Assembly: GCA_964384675.1 (NCBI GenBank)
Contig: CAYLNK010000001.1
Coordinates: 8,415 to 72,414 of the forward strand
DNA from: CAYLNK01 sp964384675
GTDB taxonomy: Bacteria; Acidobacteriota; Thermoanaerobaculia; UBA5066
Reading direction: 5' to 3'
Length of the DNA stretch: 64,000 nucleotides
In this document: one piece after another, positions 1 through 8,616 of the stretch
How positions within the stretch are numbered: the stretch's first letter is position 1
Layout of the letters: every line of letters begins with the position of its first letter
The notes under the pieces: generated by a model
The model's database searches: none
The model's input: the letters and a program-made list of their open reading frames with translations, nothing else
Told to the model about the DNA's origin: nothing
Translations under genes and position numbers: made by a program

Positions 1-2
1 CC

Positions 3-230
3 GGCGACGCCGCGCGGCTCTTCCTCAGGAGCTGCTACCTGGTGGCGCTCGTCGATCAGAGCCTCTCGGACGCGGAGAAGGGCCTGATCGACGGCTACGC
101 GGCGGCGCTCTCCGTCCCCACCGAGGAGGTGGAGGGGATCCACCAGTCCGTGAAGGAGTTCCTGATCGCGCCCCTGACGCGCCTCGCCAACGTCGAGGTC
201 GCCGCCGAGGTGGCGCGGAAGATGGAGTGA
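3..230 (+). CDS. TerB-like protein, C-terminal part (5' end outside window)
   Basis: The reading frame is open from base 3 to a TGA at 228-230, so the start lies upstream of the window; an internal GTG at 42 is not needed. The visible 75 residues are helical and acidic. The stretch LVDQSLSDAEKGLIDGYAAA followed by an amphipathic helix resembles the helical repeats of TerB/DUF533-type proteins, in which an acidic segment after the first helix (typically ADGxxxxxE) may bind metal. No catalytic motif is visible. It converges on fumC, with a strong hairpin between the two genes. The family call rests on pattern only and could be wrong because the N-terminal part is missing. Confidence 0.5.
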   Translation, partial: GDAARLFLRSCYLVALVDQSLSDAEKGLIDGYAAALSVPTEEVEGIHQSVKEFLIAPLTRLANVEVAAEVARKME

Positions 231-262
231 CGCCGGCGAGACCGGACGGCGGCGGATGAAGA

Positions 263-284
263 GGGCCGGGTCCGTACCCGGCCC
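263..284. terminator. GC-rich hairpin between convergent genes
   Basis: GGGCCGGGT (263-271), loop CCGT, ACCCGGCCC (276-284) form a perfect 9-bp stem. It lies between the stop of the TerB-like gene (230) and the stop of fumC (293). There is no U-tract on either strand, so it is a terminator-like hairpin rather than a textbook intrinsic terminator; it could serve both strands. Confidence 0.6.
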
Positions 285-292
285 CCCGGCTC

Positions 293-1687
293 TCACTCCC
301 CGGGCTGCGTCATCCTCGCGGGGACTATCCAGCGGTCGAAGTCCTCGCTCGAGAGGTGCCCGAGCGCCAGGGCCGCCTCCTTCAACGTGGTTCCTTCCTT
401 GTGCGCCTTCTTCGCGATTGCGGCCGCCTTGTCGTAGCCGATGTGCGGGTTCAGCGCGGTGACGAGCATGAGGGACCGGGCGACCAGCTCGGCGATGCGA
501 ACCTCGTCGGCCTCGATCCCCTCGGCGCAGTGGAGCCGGAAGCTGCGGCAGCCGTCGGCGAGGAGCCGCACCGACTCCAGGAAGTTGTGGATCATCACCG
601 GCTTGTAGACGGAGAGCTCGAAGTTCCCCTGGCTCGCGGCGAACGCGATGGCCGCGTCGTTGCCGTATACCTGCACCGCCACCATCGTGAGCGCCTCGGA
701 CTGGGTGGGGTTGACCTTGCCCGGCATGATCGAGCTGCCCGGCTCGTTCTCCGGGATCCGGATCTCGCCGAGGCCGCTGCGCGGGCCCGACGCGAGCCAG
801 CGCACGTCGTTGGCGATCTTCATGAGCGAGCCGGCGAGCGTCCGCAGCGCTCCCGACGCGAACGCGAGGCCGTCGTGGGCGGCGAGCGCCTCGAACTTGC
901 TCGGCGCGCTCACGAACGGGTATCCGGTCATCTCGCCGATCCGGCGCGCCATCCGTTCGGCGTACTCCGGGTGCGCGTTCAGGCCGGTGCCGACCGCCGT
1001 TCCGCCGATCGCGAGCTCGTACAGGTGGGGCAGCCCCTGCTCGACGTGGGCGATCCCGTGATCCAGCTGCGACACCCAGCCGGAGATCTCCTGCCCCAGG
1101 GTGAGCGGAACGGCGTCCATCAGGTGGGTGCGGCCGATCTTGACGACGTCGGCGAGCGCCTTCGCCTTGGCGTCGAGCGTGTCGCGCAGGGCCCTCACCT
1201 CGGGGAGGAGCCTCTCGTGCACCTCGCAGACCGCGGCGATGTGCATCGCCGTCGGGAACGTGTCGTTGGACGACTGCGAGCGGTTGACGTCGTCGTTCGG
1301 GTGGACCGGCTTCTTGCTGCCGAGGACGCCGCCGGCCATCTCGATGGCGCGATTGCTGATGACCTCGTTGACGTTCATGTTGGTCTGCGTGCCGCTGCCC
1401 GTCTGGAAGACGACGAGGGGGAAGTGGGCGTCGAGCTTCCCGTCGATCACCTCGCGCGAGGCCGCCTCGATCAGCTTCGCCTTCTCGAGGTCGAGCAGGC
1501 CCAGGTCACGGTTCACGCTGGCCGCGGCGTACTTGAGCACGCCGAACGCCTTGATCATGGGGCGTCCGAAATGGATCTCGCCGATCTCGAAGTTCTGGAG
1601 CGAACGCTGCGTCTGCGCGCCCCAGTAGCGGTCCGACCGGACCGCGATCTCGCCCATGGTGTCCTTCTCGATTCGCGTCTCGCTCAT
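293..1687 (-). CDS. fumC: Fumarate hydratase class II
   Basis: A 464-residue class II (iron-independent) fumarase, which hydrates fumarate to L-malate in the cytosolic TCA cycle. Length matches the family (about 460-470). The superfamily signature GSSIMPGKVNP is at about residues 316-326, and SGSGTQTNMNVNEV-type and TAMHIA segments are present. This family includes aspartase and argininosuccinate lyase, but the Gly-Thr-Gln-Thr-Asn-Met-Asn block and GxSMPxKxNP loop as written favour fumarase. The ATG at 1685-1687 has no good Shine-Dalgarno, but TAAGAT lies exactly 6 bases upstream, suggesting a leaderless message. It appears monocistronic, with a terminator-like hairpin just after the stop. 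Confidence 0.97.
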   Translation of the reverse strand: MSETRIEKDTMGEIAVRSDRYWGAQTQRSLQNFEIGEIHFGRPMIKAFGVLKYAAASVNRDLGLLDLEKAKLIEAASREVIDGKLDAHFPLVVFQTGSGTQTNMNVNEVISNRAIEMAGGVLGSKKPVHPNDDVNRSQSSNDTFPTAMHIAAVCEVHERLLPEVRALRDTLDAKAKALADVVKIGRTHLMDAVPLTLGQEISGWVSQLDHGIAHVEQGLPHLYELAIGGTAVGTGLNAHPEYAERMARRIGEMTGYPFVSAPSKFEALAAHDGLAFASGALRTLAGSLMKIANDVRWLASGPRSGLGEIRIPENEPGSSIMPGKVNPTQSEALTMVAVQVYGNDAAIAFAASQGNFELSVYKPVMIHNFLESVRLLADGCRSFRLHCAEGIEADEVRIAELVARSLMLVTALNPHIGYDKAAAIAKKAHKEGTTLKEAALALGHLSSEDFDRWIVPARMTQPGE

Positions 1688-1693
1688 GGCGGG

Positions 1694-1699
1694 ATCTTA
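1694..1699 (-). promoter_or_regulatory. Putative -10 element of leaderless fumC
   Basis: On the minus strand TAAGAT is followed by 6 bases (CCCGCC) and the fumC ATG. A start point about 7 bases downstream would coincide with the A of the start codon. No convincing -35 is visible 16-18 bases upstream. Confidence 0.5.
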
Positions 1700-1746
1700 C
1701 TGCCGGCCCCTCCGCGCTCCCGCTTCCGCGCGCGGTGTTTCGAATC

Positions 1747-1790
1747 GTTACAGCTCGCGTGTCGGGCGACCCTGGACCCGTGGCTGTAAC
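1747..1790. repeat. Inverted repeat GTTACAGC...GCTGTAAC
   Basis: Perfect 8-bp arms at 1747-1754 and 1783-1790 separated by 28 bases. It lies in the 169-bp divergent region between fumC (minus) and the UPF0175-like gene (plus). The arms are AT-richer than the surroundings. It may be an operator with two half-sites; no regulator is encoded next to it. Confidence 0.4.
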
Positions 1791-1856
1791 AAGCACGTCT
1801 TCAGTCGTTTAAGCGCTGCCGAGGAGCCGGGTATCACCCTTGCTGAGACTGGATCC

Positions 1857-2084
1857 ATGGCGCAGATCACCCTGCAGGTCCCGGACGGCCTCCTCGACGG
1901 TCAGTTCCGCACGCCAGAGGAGCTCGGGCGCGAGATCCGGCTGGCGGCTGCCCTCCACTGGTACGAATCGGGCCGTGTCTCGGAGGAGAGCGCCGCCGCG
2001 CTCGCCGCGCTGCCGCGTCCCGAGTTCCGCAAGGCCGTCACCGGGGACGTCGCCACCGGCTTCCTCGTGGACCTGGACGGGTGA
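1857..2084 (+). CDS. UPF0175-like small protein (possible antitoxin-like)
   Basis: A 75-residue protein starting at the ATG at 1857. It has a short beta N-terminus with VPDGLLDG, a helix EELGREIRLAAALHWYESGR, then RVSEESAAALAALPRPEFRKAV. This matches the usual layout of UPF0175 proteins: an N-terminal strand, a helix with (R/E)LRLALALKLYxxGR, then a short helix-turn-helix-like segment with SxxxAAxLAGxxRxEF. Some UPF0175 members are antitoxin-like DNA-binding proteins. No toxin gene is adjacent; the next gene is a convergent oxidoreductase whose stop is 7 bases away. An inverted repeat upstream could be its operator. Function is not established. Confidence 0.6.
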   Translation: MAQITLQVPDGLLDGQFRTPEELGREIRLAAALHWYESGRVSEESAAALAALPRPEFRKAVTGDVATGFLVDLDG

Positions 2085-2091
2085 CCCGGGC

Positions 2092-3579
2092 CTAGGCCGG
2101 AGCCTCGACTGCGGCCGACGGCGGCCGCAGCTCGCGGGTCTCCTCGTGGTACTCGTCGTCGACGTTCACCGACCAGAGGTCGTGTGCCTCACCGTACAGG
2201 TTCCTCACCGCGTACATCGCCGTGACCATCGCGTGGTCCTGGTTGTTGTAGCGGTGCATGCCGTTGCGGCCGATCAGCTGGAGGTTCGGGAGCCTCGACC
2301 CCACGAACGCCTTCACGACGTCCACCGCATCACGGTACCCGGGGTCGTACATCGGGTACGTCTTCTTCATCCGAACGACGGCGCCGTCGATCCGGTTCGC
2401 GCCTGCCGGCACGAGGCCCGTCTGGGCGATCTCCCGCGCGGCGAGGTCGATGAGGTCGGCGTCGCTCCGGTTCCAGATCGGGTCGGTCTCGAAGCAGAAG
2501 TACTCGAGGCCCAGGCACGTGACGCCGGGGCGGGGGAGCAGGCCGGGGGACCAGTTGTTGAAGTTCTGGATCCGGCCCACGGACAGCTCGGGGCTGTGGA
2601 TGTAGACCCAGTTGTCGGGGAAGAAGCCGTCCCCCTCGAACATGACCGCCACGAGGATGAAGTCGCGATACCGGAGGCGCTTCGCGGCCGCGACCACGTC
2701 GGCGGGCGGCGCCGGCGAGAGCGAGGCGACGAGCTCCGAGATCGGCATCGACGACAGGTAGGCGTCGCCCTCGTGGCGCTGGCTGCCCGCGGCGCCCGAC
2801 GTGCCCGGTGTCTCGATCCCGGTGACGCCCCGGCCCGGGGCCCAGTGGATCCTCGAGACCGGTCGGCGGAAGAGGACCCGGCTCCCCGCGGTCTCGAGGT
2901 TCCGGTGCACGGTCTCCCACATCTGGCCCGGGCCCAGGCGCGGGTAGTCGAACCTGTCGATGAGGGTCTTGACCGTCGGGTCCTTCTTCACCGCGTGCCA
3001 GACGGCCTTGACCAGCGAGAGCCCGCGGATCCGCTGGGCCGCCCACTCCGCCTGGATCTCCTTGCAGGAGACACCCCACACCTTCTCGGTGTACGTCTTG
3101 AAGAAGATCGAGAAGAGCCGCTTGCCGAAGCGGTTCGAGACCCAGGTCTCGAGGTCCTCCTCCGGCTTCGTCGGCGCGAGGCGCGCCCGCAGGTAGCTGG
3201 CGAGGATCAGCACGCTCTCGGCAGGACCCAGGCCGAGGAAGGCCTCGACCGGCTTCAGCGGGTAGGAGAAGAACTTCTTGCGGTACAGGATCCGGGACAG
3301 CCGCGGCACCCGCAGGAAGTCGTGCGCGAGGACCTCGTGCCAGAAGGCCGTCACCTCCGGCACCTTCGAGAAGAAGCGGTGCCCGCCGATGTCGAACCGG
3401 TACCCCTGGTGCTGGACGGTGCGGGCGATCCCGCCGACGACCTCATCCTGCTCGAGCAGAGTCGAGGTGCCGCCGTGGCGTTCGTTCTCCCAGGCGGCGG
3501 TGAGGCCGGCGGGGCCGGCGCCGACGATCACCAGGTGCTTGGGGTCCAGGGCCGGGTTTCGGGGACGGTTCAGGGGCAC
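2092..3579 (-). CDS. NAD(P)/FAD-dependent oxidoreductase, UDP-galactopyranose mutase/amine oxidase-like
   Basis: A 495-residue flavoprotein. The N-terminal dinucleotide-binding motif VIVGAGPAGL is at about residues 17-26, then VGGIART and FDIGGHRFFSK (about 50-75), and a C-terminal FAD-contacting block GRNGMHRYNNQDHAM (about 440-455). The combination of the GGxxR element with GHRFFSK and the YNNQDHAM tail is typical of UGM-like/protoporphyrinogen-oxidase-like enzymes, often annotated in cell-surface glycan loci. The exact substrate is unknown. The likely start is GTG at 3577-3579, where GAGGA immediately precedes it; an earlier start would run through an implausible arginine/proline-rich stretch. 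The sugar-dehydrogenase gene on the same strand ends 44 bases upstream. Confidence 0.75.
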   Translation of the reverse strand: MPLNRPRNPALDPKHLVIVGAGPAGLTAAWENERHGGTSTLLEQDEVVGGIARTVQHQGYRFDIGGHRFFSKVPEVTAFWHEVLAHDFLRVPRLSRILYRKKFFSYPLKPVEAFLGLGPAESVLILASYLRARLAPTKPEEDLETWVSNRFGKRLFSIFFKTYTEKVWGVSCKEIQAEWAAQRIRGLSLVKAVWHAVKKDPTVKTLIDRFDYPRLGPGQMWETVHRNLETAGSRVLFRRPVSRIHWAPGRGVTGIETPGTSGAAGSQRHEGDAYLSSMPISELVASLSPAPPADVVAAAKRLRYRDFILVAVMFEGDGFFPDNWVYIHSPELSVGRIQNFNNWSPGLLPRPGVTCLGLEYFCFETDPIWNRSDADLIDLAAREIAQTGLVPAGANRIDGAVVRMKKTYPMYDPGYRDAVDVVKAFVGSRLPNLQLIGRNGMHRYNNQDHAMVTAMYAVRNLYGEAHDLWSVNVDDEYHEETRELRPPSAAVEAPA

Positions 3580-3623
3580 TCCTCGCGCGGCGGATGATAG
3601 GGGAGAGACGCCCCGAATGCCCG

Positions 3624-6176
3624 TCAGTCGATCGGGGCCATCTCCACGTAGCTCCCATCGCCCGTGCCCTGGCCTGGCGCGGCGCCGTCGTTGATGACGC
3701 CGTAGGCGCCGAAGTCGCCCGCGGGGCTCGCCGTGATCCGTACGTACCCCTGGGTCACGCCGTAGCCCGAGAGGATGCCGTCGATCTGGGCCCAACCATA
3801 TCCGCCGCCCGGCAGGGTGACCGATTCCCTCCCCACGGAAACGCCGCGGGCGCCGTCGAAGACCTCGACGTCGAAGGTGCGTGGCGCGAAGCTCAGGCTG
3901 TAGAGCCCGAGGTTGGAGCGAACGGAGCCGTCGTGCCGGAGGCCCATGACCAGGGCCGAGCGAATCGCGGGGGCCTGTGGGCCGTAGCTCACGCCGTAGC
4001 GGCCGCGGCCGTCCTCCGAGGGCGTGGTCACACGGGCCATGAAGGCGCCGCCGCTGAAGGCGTGGATCGGGTCCCCGTCCGTGATACCGCCGTTCAGGAC
4101 GCCCGCGTTCGTCGTTCCTCGGGCGGGGAGAGGGACTCCCTTGGACCGGAGATAGTCGAGGAGGGACGGGAACCTGGCCTGTCGGACCTCGATCGGCTCG
4201 GTGTACGTCAGGAGGGAGGTCGGCGCCGGCAGCGACGGGTAGTAGTCCAACACCAGGAAGAGCCCGGGCGAGGTGACCCTCGAGTCCGCGACGACCACTT
4301 CCGTCTCGTAGCTCGGCGTCTCCACCACCACCGGAAGGGGCGCGGCCGTATCGCCCCTCACGTAGGAGCCGTCCCCGGTGACGTTGTCGTTGATCACGGC
4401 GTAAGCCAGGAAGGGATCCGTTCCCGCGACCCTCGTCACGCGCGCGAGGCCTTCGCCGAGACCGCTCCCCGCGAGCACGGAGTCGAGCTGGCGCCACTGC
4501 CCCGGCGCGAGCTCGATCGCCGGGAGCACCTTCGGTTCGCCCGCCGGTGGGTACAGCGTGACCTGCAACGTGATCGGAGCGTCGAGTCCCGCGTGCACGA
4601 CCGCGAGATTCGATCGGTCCTGGTCGTTCTCCCGAAGCCCGAGGAGCGCCGGGCCGAGCGCGCCGTAGGGCTCCGCGCGACTCACGTTCACCGCCGGGTA
4701 GGCGAGGCCGGCCCGACCGCGGCCGGACGGTGTCGTGGTCCTCGCGAGCGCACCTGCCGCCGTGGGCGACGACAGGCCCGAGAAGAGGAGCCGCAAGGTT
4801 CCCCCCTGGCCCGGGCCCTCGGGAATCGAGAGCCCCTTCCCGCGCAGGTAGGCGATCGCGTCGGTGAGGACCAGCTGGCGTCCCGAGCCGAGGCTCTCCT
4901 CGATCGTGCCGCTCCCCGTCGCGCCGAGCACCGTCGCGGCCGTGTACGTCATCACGACCCGGATCGGCGTCGTGCCGGCGTTCGTCAAGGTCAGCTCGGT
5001 CGTGAATCGCGTCCCGTTCCTCCCCGTGACGTCGAGGACGATGGGGACGATCCTCTCGACGCCGATCCCGGCGGCGTCCGTGATCTGGTAGATCCTCCCG
5101 CCGTTCCCGTCCGCGACGTACAGCTCGCCGGCCTCGTCCTCGCCGAACGTGGTGATGCCGTAGGTGGTCTTGATCAGCGCTCTCGACTCCCACTGCCCTT
5201 GCCTCCGCCTCAGGCCCCAGATCCGGCCGCTGCAGTAGTCGCCGTACAGGTAGACGCCGTACAGGCGCGGGTAGAGGGAGCCCCGGTAGACGAAGCCCCC
5301 GGTCACGGAGCAGCCGTCCGAGTGGCTGTACTCCACCACGGGCGGCGTGAGCCCCGCAGACGGGCATCCGCTCGACGGGTTGTAGCAGTGGGTTCCCTCC
5401 CGGAGCCGCCAGCCGTAGTTCTCGCCGCCGCCGCTAGCGGCGGGTTGGACGTCGATCTCCTCCCACGCCCCCTGGCCCACGTCTGCGATGAAGAGGTTCC
5501 CGGTCAGTCGGTCGAACGAGAAGCGCCACGGGTTGCGGAGGCCGTACGCCCAGATCTCGGGGCGCGACGAGGCCGCGTGCGCGAACGGGTTCGACGGCGG
5601 GATGGCATAGCCCTGCGCCGGGCTCACGTCGATCCGCAGGATCTTCCCCAGGAGGGTCGTCAGGTCCTGGGCCCGGTTCTGCGGGTCGCCGCCCGAGCCT
5701 CCGTCCCCTGTCCCGATGTACAGGTATCCGTCGTCGGGGCCGAAGGCGAGCTGGCCCCCGTTGTGGTTCGAGTACGGCTGGGGAATCGTCAGGAGGATCT
5801 CCTCGCTGCCGGCGTCCGCCGCGTCTCCCGCCGCCCGGTAGCGGGCGATGACGGTGTCGCCGTTCCTGTCGGTGTAGTCCGCGTAGACCCGCTTGGAGGA
5901 GTCGATCGCGATCGACAGGAGCCCGCGTTCGCCGCAGCAGCTCACCTTCGAGGAGAGGTCGAGGTACGGGGTGGGAAGGAGCTGGCCGTCCTTCATCACC
6001 CGCACCTGCCCGGTTTGCTGCACGACGAAGAGCCGCCCGCTGCCGTCCCGCGCGCTGGTGACGTGAGTCGGGGCGTTCAGGCCCGACGGCACCTGGCGGA
6101 ACGCCAGCTCGGGCCACTCGTCCGCGAGGGCGGGGAGGGTGGCGAGCAGGAGGATCGCGGTCGGGAGCGCGCGCAT
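3624..6176 (-). CDS. Secreted PQQ-type glucose/sorbosone dehydrogenase with duplicated C-terminal module
   Basis: An 850-residue exported protein. A signal peptide (about 1-18, ...TLPALA) precedes a six-bladed GSDH propeller (about 20-365): NAPTHVTSARDGSGRLFVVQ, HNGGQLAFGPDDGYLYIGTGDGG, GKILRIDVSPA, EIWAYGLRNPWRFSFDR and ADVGQGAWEEI, the usual PQQ/Ca sugar dehydrogenase blocks. Soluble family members oxidise aldoses in the periplasm. From about 370 to the end follow two copies of a beta-rich module that starts VPIVLDV and ends ...NDxxTGDGSYV; the same module pair ends the 2204-residue protein at 17195. The module's role is unknown (attachment or protein binding is a guess). The ATG at 6176 has GGAGAG 7 bases upstream. 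It is divergent from lhgO with only 47 bases between the two starts. Confidence 0.85.
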   Translation of the reverse strand: MRALPTAILLLATLPALADEWPELAFRQVPSGLNAPTHVTSARDGSGRLFVVQQTGQVRVMKDGQLLPTPYLDLSSKVSCCGERGLLSIAIDSSKRVYADYTDRNGDTVIARYRAAGDAADAGSEEILLTIPQPYSNHNGGQLAFGPDDGYLYIGTGDGGSGGDPQNRAQDLTTLLGKILRIDVSPAQGYAIPPSNPFAHAASSRPEIWAYGLRNPWRFSFDRLTGNLFIADVGQGAWEEIDVQPAASGGGENYGWRLREGTHCYNPSSGCPSAGLTPPVVEYSHSDGCSVTGGFVYRGSLYPRLYGVYLYGDYCSGRIWGLRRRQGQWESRALIKTTYGITTFGEDEAGELYVADGNGGRIYQITDAAGIGVERIVPIVLDVTGRNGTRFTTELTLTNAGTTPIRVVMTYTAATVLGATGSGTIEESLGSGRQLVLTDAIAYLRGKGLSIPEGPGQGGTLRLLFSGLSSPTAAGALARTTTPSGRGRAGLAYPAVNVSRAEPYGALGPALLGLRENDQDRSNLAVVHAGLDAPITLQVTLYPPAGEPKVLPAIELAPGQWRQLDSVLAGSGLGEGLARVTRVAGTDPFLAYAVINDNVTGDGSYVRGDTAAPLPVVVETPSYETEVVVADSRVTSPGLFLVLDYYPSLPAPTSLLTYTEPIEVRQARFPSLLDYLRSKGVPLPARGTTNAGVLNGGITDGDPIHAFSGGAFMARVTTPSEDGRGRYGVSYGPQAPAIRSALVMGLRHDGSVRSNLGLYSLSFAPRTFDVEVFDGARGVSVGRESVTLPGGGYGWAQIDGILSGYGVTQGYVRITASPAGDFGAYGVINDGAAPGQGTGDGSYVEMAPID

Positions 6177-6211
6177 GAGGCTTCTCTCCGGGAAGTGTTC
6201 CGGGATAACGG

Positions 6212-6217
6212 TACGCT
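6212..6217 (+). promoter_or_regulatory. Putative -10 element of leaderless lhgO
   Basis: TACGCT followed by 6 bases (CCCGCC) and the ATG of lhgO at 6224. There is no Shine-Dalgarno between them. The same geometry occurs at fumC. Confidence 0.45.
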
Positions 6218-6223
6218 CCCGCC

Positions 6224-7429
6224 ATGACGAAGACGCACGACGTCGTGGTCGTCGGCGGCGGGCTCGTCGGCCTCGCCACCGCGCGGGCCCTCCTCGAGGC
6301 GAGGCCCGGCCTCTCGCTGACGGTCCTCGAGGCCGAGGGGGGCGTCGCGCCCCACCAGTCCGGCCACAACAGCGGCGTCCTCCACTCCGGCCTCTACTAC
6401 GTCCCCGGCTCGGCCAAGGCGCGGCTCTGCCTGGACGGGCGCGAGCGGATGGTCCGCTACTGCGCGGAGCGGGGGATCGCCCACGCGATCAGCGGCAAGC
6501 TCGTCGTGGCGACGCGGAGCGACGAGCTGTCGCGCCTCGACACGCTGGCCGAGCGTGCCGCGGCCAACGGGCTGGCGGGCGTGGCCCGCCTCGGCCCCGA
6601 GGGGATCCGCGAGCACGAGCCGCACGCCACGGGCCTCGCGGCGCTCTTCGTGCCCCAGGCCGGCGTCGTCGACTACACGGGCGCGGCTCGAGCGATGGCC
6701 CGCGAGATCGAACCCGCGGGCGGGACGGTACACACGGGCGCGCGGCTCCTCGGCCTCACGCGGGCGGAGGGCCACCTGGTCCTCGAGACGGAGGCGGGGG
6801 AGATCCACGCGCGATTCCTGGTCGCCTGCGCGGGCCTGGAGGCCGACCGGGTCGCCCGCCTCGCCGGCCTCGAGCCCGAGGTCTCGATCGTGCCGTTCCG
6901 CGGCGACTACGTGGAGCTGGTGCCGGAGCGGCGCGAGCTGGTGCGCGCGCTCGTCTACCCCGTGCCCGACCCGCGCTTCCCGTTCCTGGGCGTGCACTTC
7001 ACCCGGCGCGTCGACGGCCGGGTGGAGGTGGGGCCGAACGCCGTCGTGGCGTTCTCGCGCTCGACGTACTCCCGCGTCGCCCTGTCGCTCGACGACGCTC
7101 GCGAGACCCTCGCGTTCCCCGGCTTCTGGCGCTTCGTGGGACGGCACCTCGGCACCGCCGTCTCCGAGCTCCGGCGCGGCTTCTCCCCGGCCGAATTCGC
7201 CGCGGCGGCGCGGGAGCTGATCCCGGACCTCGGCGACGACGACCTGGTGCCGTCCGGCTGCGGGATCCGGGCCCAGGCGATGCGCGAGGACGGCGCTCTC
7301 GTCGACGACTTCGCGTTCGCCGAGGGGGAGTCGATGCTGCACGTCCTGAACGCGCCGTCCCCCGCCGCCACCGCGTGCCTGTCGATCGGCGAGGAGGTCG
7401 CCCGGTGGGTCGCCGCCCGGCTCACCTGA
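6224..7429 (+). CDS. lhgO: L-2-hydroxyglutarate oxidase/dehydrogenase
   Basis: A 401-residue FAD enzyme of the DAO family, which oxidises L-2-hydroxyglutarate to 2-oxoglutarate and in E. coli passes electrons to the quinone pool. The FAD motif VVVVGGGLVGLATA is at residues 7-20, and the LhgO hallmark HNSGVLHSGLYY at 48-59, with KARLC following. FRGDYVEL and a C-terminal NAPSPAATACLSIG complete the fold. Length agrees with E. coli LhgO (about 420). The start ATG has no Shine-Dalgarno but a TACGCT box 6 bases upstream. A saccharopine-dehydrogenase-family gene follows 41 bases later on the same strand. L-2-hydroxyglutarate arises in lysine/glutarate catabolism, so the two may act in one degradation route (inference). 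Confidence 0.9.
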   Translation: MTKTHDVVVVGGGLVGLATARALLEARPGLSLTVLEAEGGVAPHQSGHNSGVLHSGLYYVPGSAKARLCLDGRERMVRYCAERGIAHAISGKLVVATRSDELSRLDTLAERAAANGLAGVARLGPEGIREHEPHATGLAALFVPQAGVVDYTGAARAMAREIEPAGGTVHTGARLLGLTRAEGHLVLETEAGEIHARFLVACAGLEADRVARLAGLEPEVSIVPFRGDYVELVPERRELVRALVYPVPDPRFPFLGVHFTRRVDGRVEVGPNAVVAFSRSTYSRVALSLDDARETLAFPGFWRFVGRHLGTAVSELRRGFSPAEFAAAARELIPDLGDDDLVPSGCGIRAQAMREDGALVDDFAFAEGESMLHVLNAPSPAATACLSIGEEVARWVAARLT

Positions 7430-7470
7430 TAATCCGCCGCCGGATGAGAGAGAAGAGGAAGGGTATGGGT

Positions 7471-8616
7471 ATGAAGCGTATCGTCGTTCTCGGCTCGGGC
7501 CTGGTCGGCTCCCTGATGGCGAAGGACCTCGCCGCGGACGAACGGTTCGAGGTCGTCGCGGTCGACCGGAGCGAGGAGGCGCTGGGGCGCCTGGAGGCGG
7601 CGCGCCTCCCGCGGCTCTCGACGCGGCTGGCGGACCTGGCGTCGCCGATCGAGATCACCAAGATCATCGCCGGCGCCGACGTCGTCGTCGGCGCCGTCCC
7701 GGGCTTCCTGGGGCACCGGATGCTCCGCACCGTGATCGAGGCCAAGAAGCCGGTGGCCGACATCTCGTTCGCTCCCGAGGACCCGTTCGCGCTGGAGGCG
7801 CTGGCGGTGCAGCACGGCGTTCCGGTCGTCGTGGACTGCGGAGTCTCACCCGGCCTCTCGAACCTGGCCGCGGGACGCGCGGCGGCCCTCATCGAGGACC
7901 TCGACCGCGTCCAGATCCTGGTGGGCGGCCTGCCGTTTCGCCGGGTCTGGCCGTACGAGTACCGGATCGTCTTCTCGGCGACCGACGTGATCGAGGAATA
8001 CACCCGCCCCGCGCGCGTTATCACCGACGGCGTGATGGTGACCAGGCCGGCCCTCTCCGAGGTCGAGACGTTCGACTTCCCGGTCGTCGGGACGCTCGAG
8101 GGCTTCCTGTCGGACGGCCTGCGGACCGTGCTGACGACCGTCCGCGCGCGGAACCTCGAGGAGAAGACGCTGCGGTACCCGGGGCACGCGGACCGGATGC
8201 GGATGCTGCGCGAGACCGGCTTCTTCGGCGAGGAGCCGGTGGACGTGCGCGGGCTGCCCGTCGTCCCGCGCGCCCTCACCGAGAAGCTCCTCTTCTCGGC
8301 CTGGAAGCTCCCGCAGGGGGAGGAGGAGTTCACGGTGCTGCGCGTCGTGTGCGAGGGCCGGGCCGACGGCGTGAGGGTGCGCCGCACCTACGAGCTCTTC
8401 GACCGGACCGACGCCGCCACCGGCACCTCGATGGCGCGCACCACCGGCTACCCGTGCACCATCGCCACCCGGCTCCTCGCCGACGGCGCGATCGTGAAGC
8501 CGGGGATCCACCCGCCCGAGCTGATCGGCCGCAACCCGATCCTGTACGTGGCGATGACGGAGGGGCTGGCCGCCAAGGGTGTGACGTTCACCGAACGGGC
8601 CGAGGAGATCGTCTGA
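7471..8616 (+). CDS. Saccharopine dehydrogenase family protein (lysine-6-dehydrogenase-like)
   Basis: 381 residues from the ATG at 7471, chosen because GAGGAAGGG ends 7 bases before it; an ATG at 7465 would crowd the ribosome site. The Rossmann motif VVLGSGLVGS opens the protein. VVVDCGVSPGLSNLAAGRA and GGLPFRRVWPYEYRIVFS are typical of the saccharopine-dehydrogenase C-terminal fold as found in bacterial L-lysine 6-dehydrogenases (about 385 residues). It probably oxidises an amino acid or opine with NAD(P). The partner lhgO immediately upstream suggests lysine catabolism, but condensing saccharopine activity cannot be excluded. Its TGA at 8614 may overlap the next gene. Confidence 0.8.
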   Translation: MKRIVVLGSGLVGSLMAKDLAADERFEVVAVDRSEEALGRLEAARLPRLSTRLADLASPIEITKIIAGADVVVGAVPGFLGHRMLRTVIEAKKPVADISFAPEDPFALEALAVQHGVPVVVDCGVSPGLSNLAAGRAAALIEDLDRVQILVGGLPFRRVWPYEYRIVFSATDVIEEYTRPARVITDGVMVTRPALSEVETFDFPVVGTLEGFLSDGLRTVLTTVRARNLEEKTLRYPGHADRMRMLRETGFFGEEPVDVRGLPVVPRALTEKLLFSAWKLPQGEEEFTVLRVVCEGRADGVRVRRTYELFDRTDAATGTSMARTTGYPCTIATRLLADGAIVKPGIHPPELIGRNPILYVAMTEGLAAKGVTFTERAEEIV

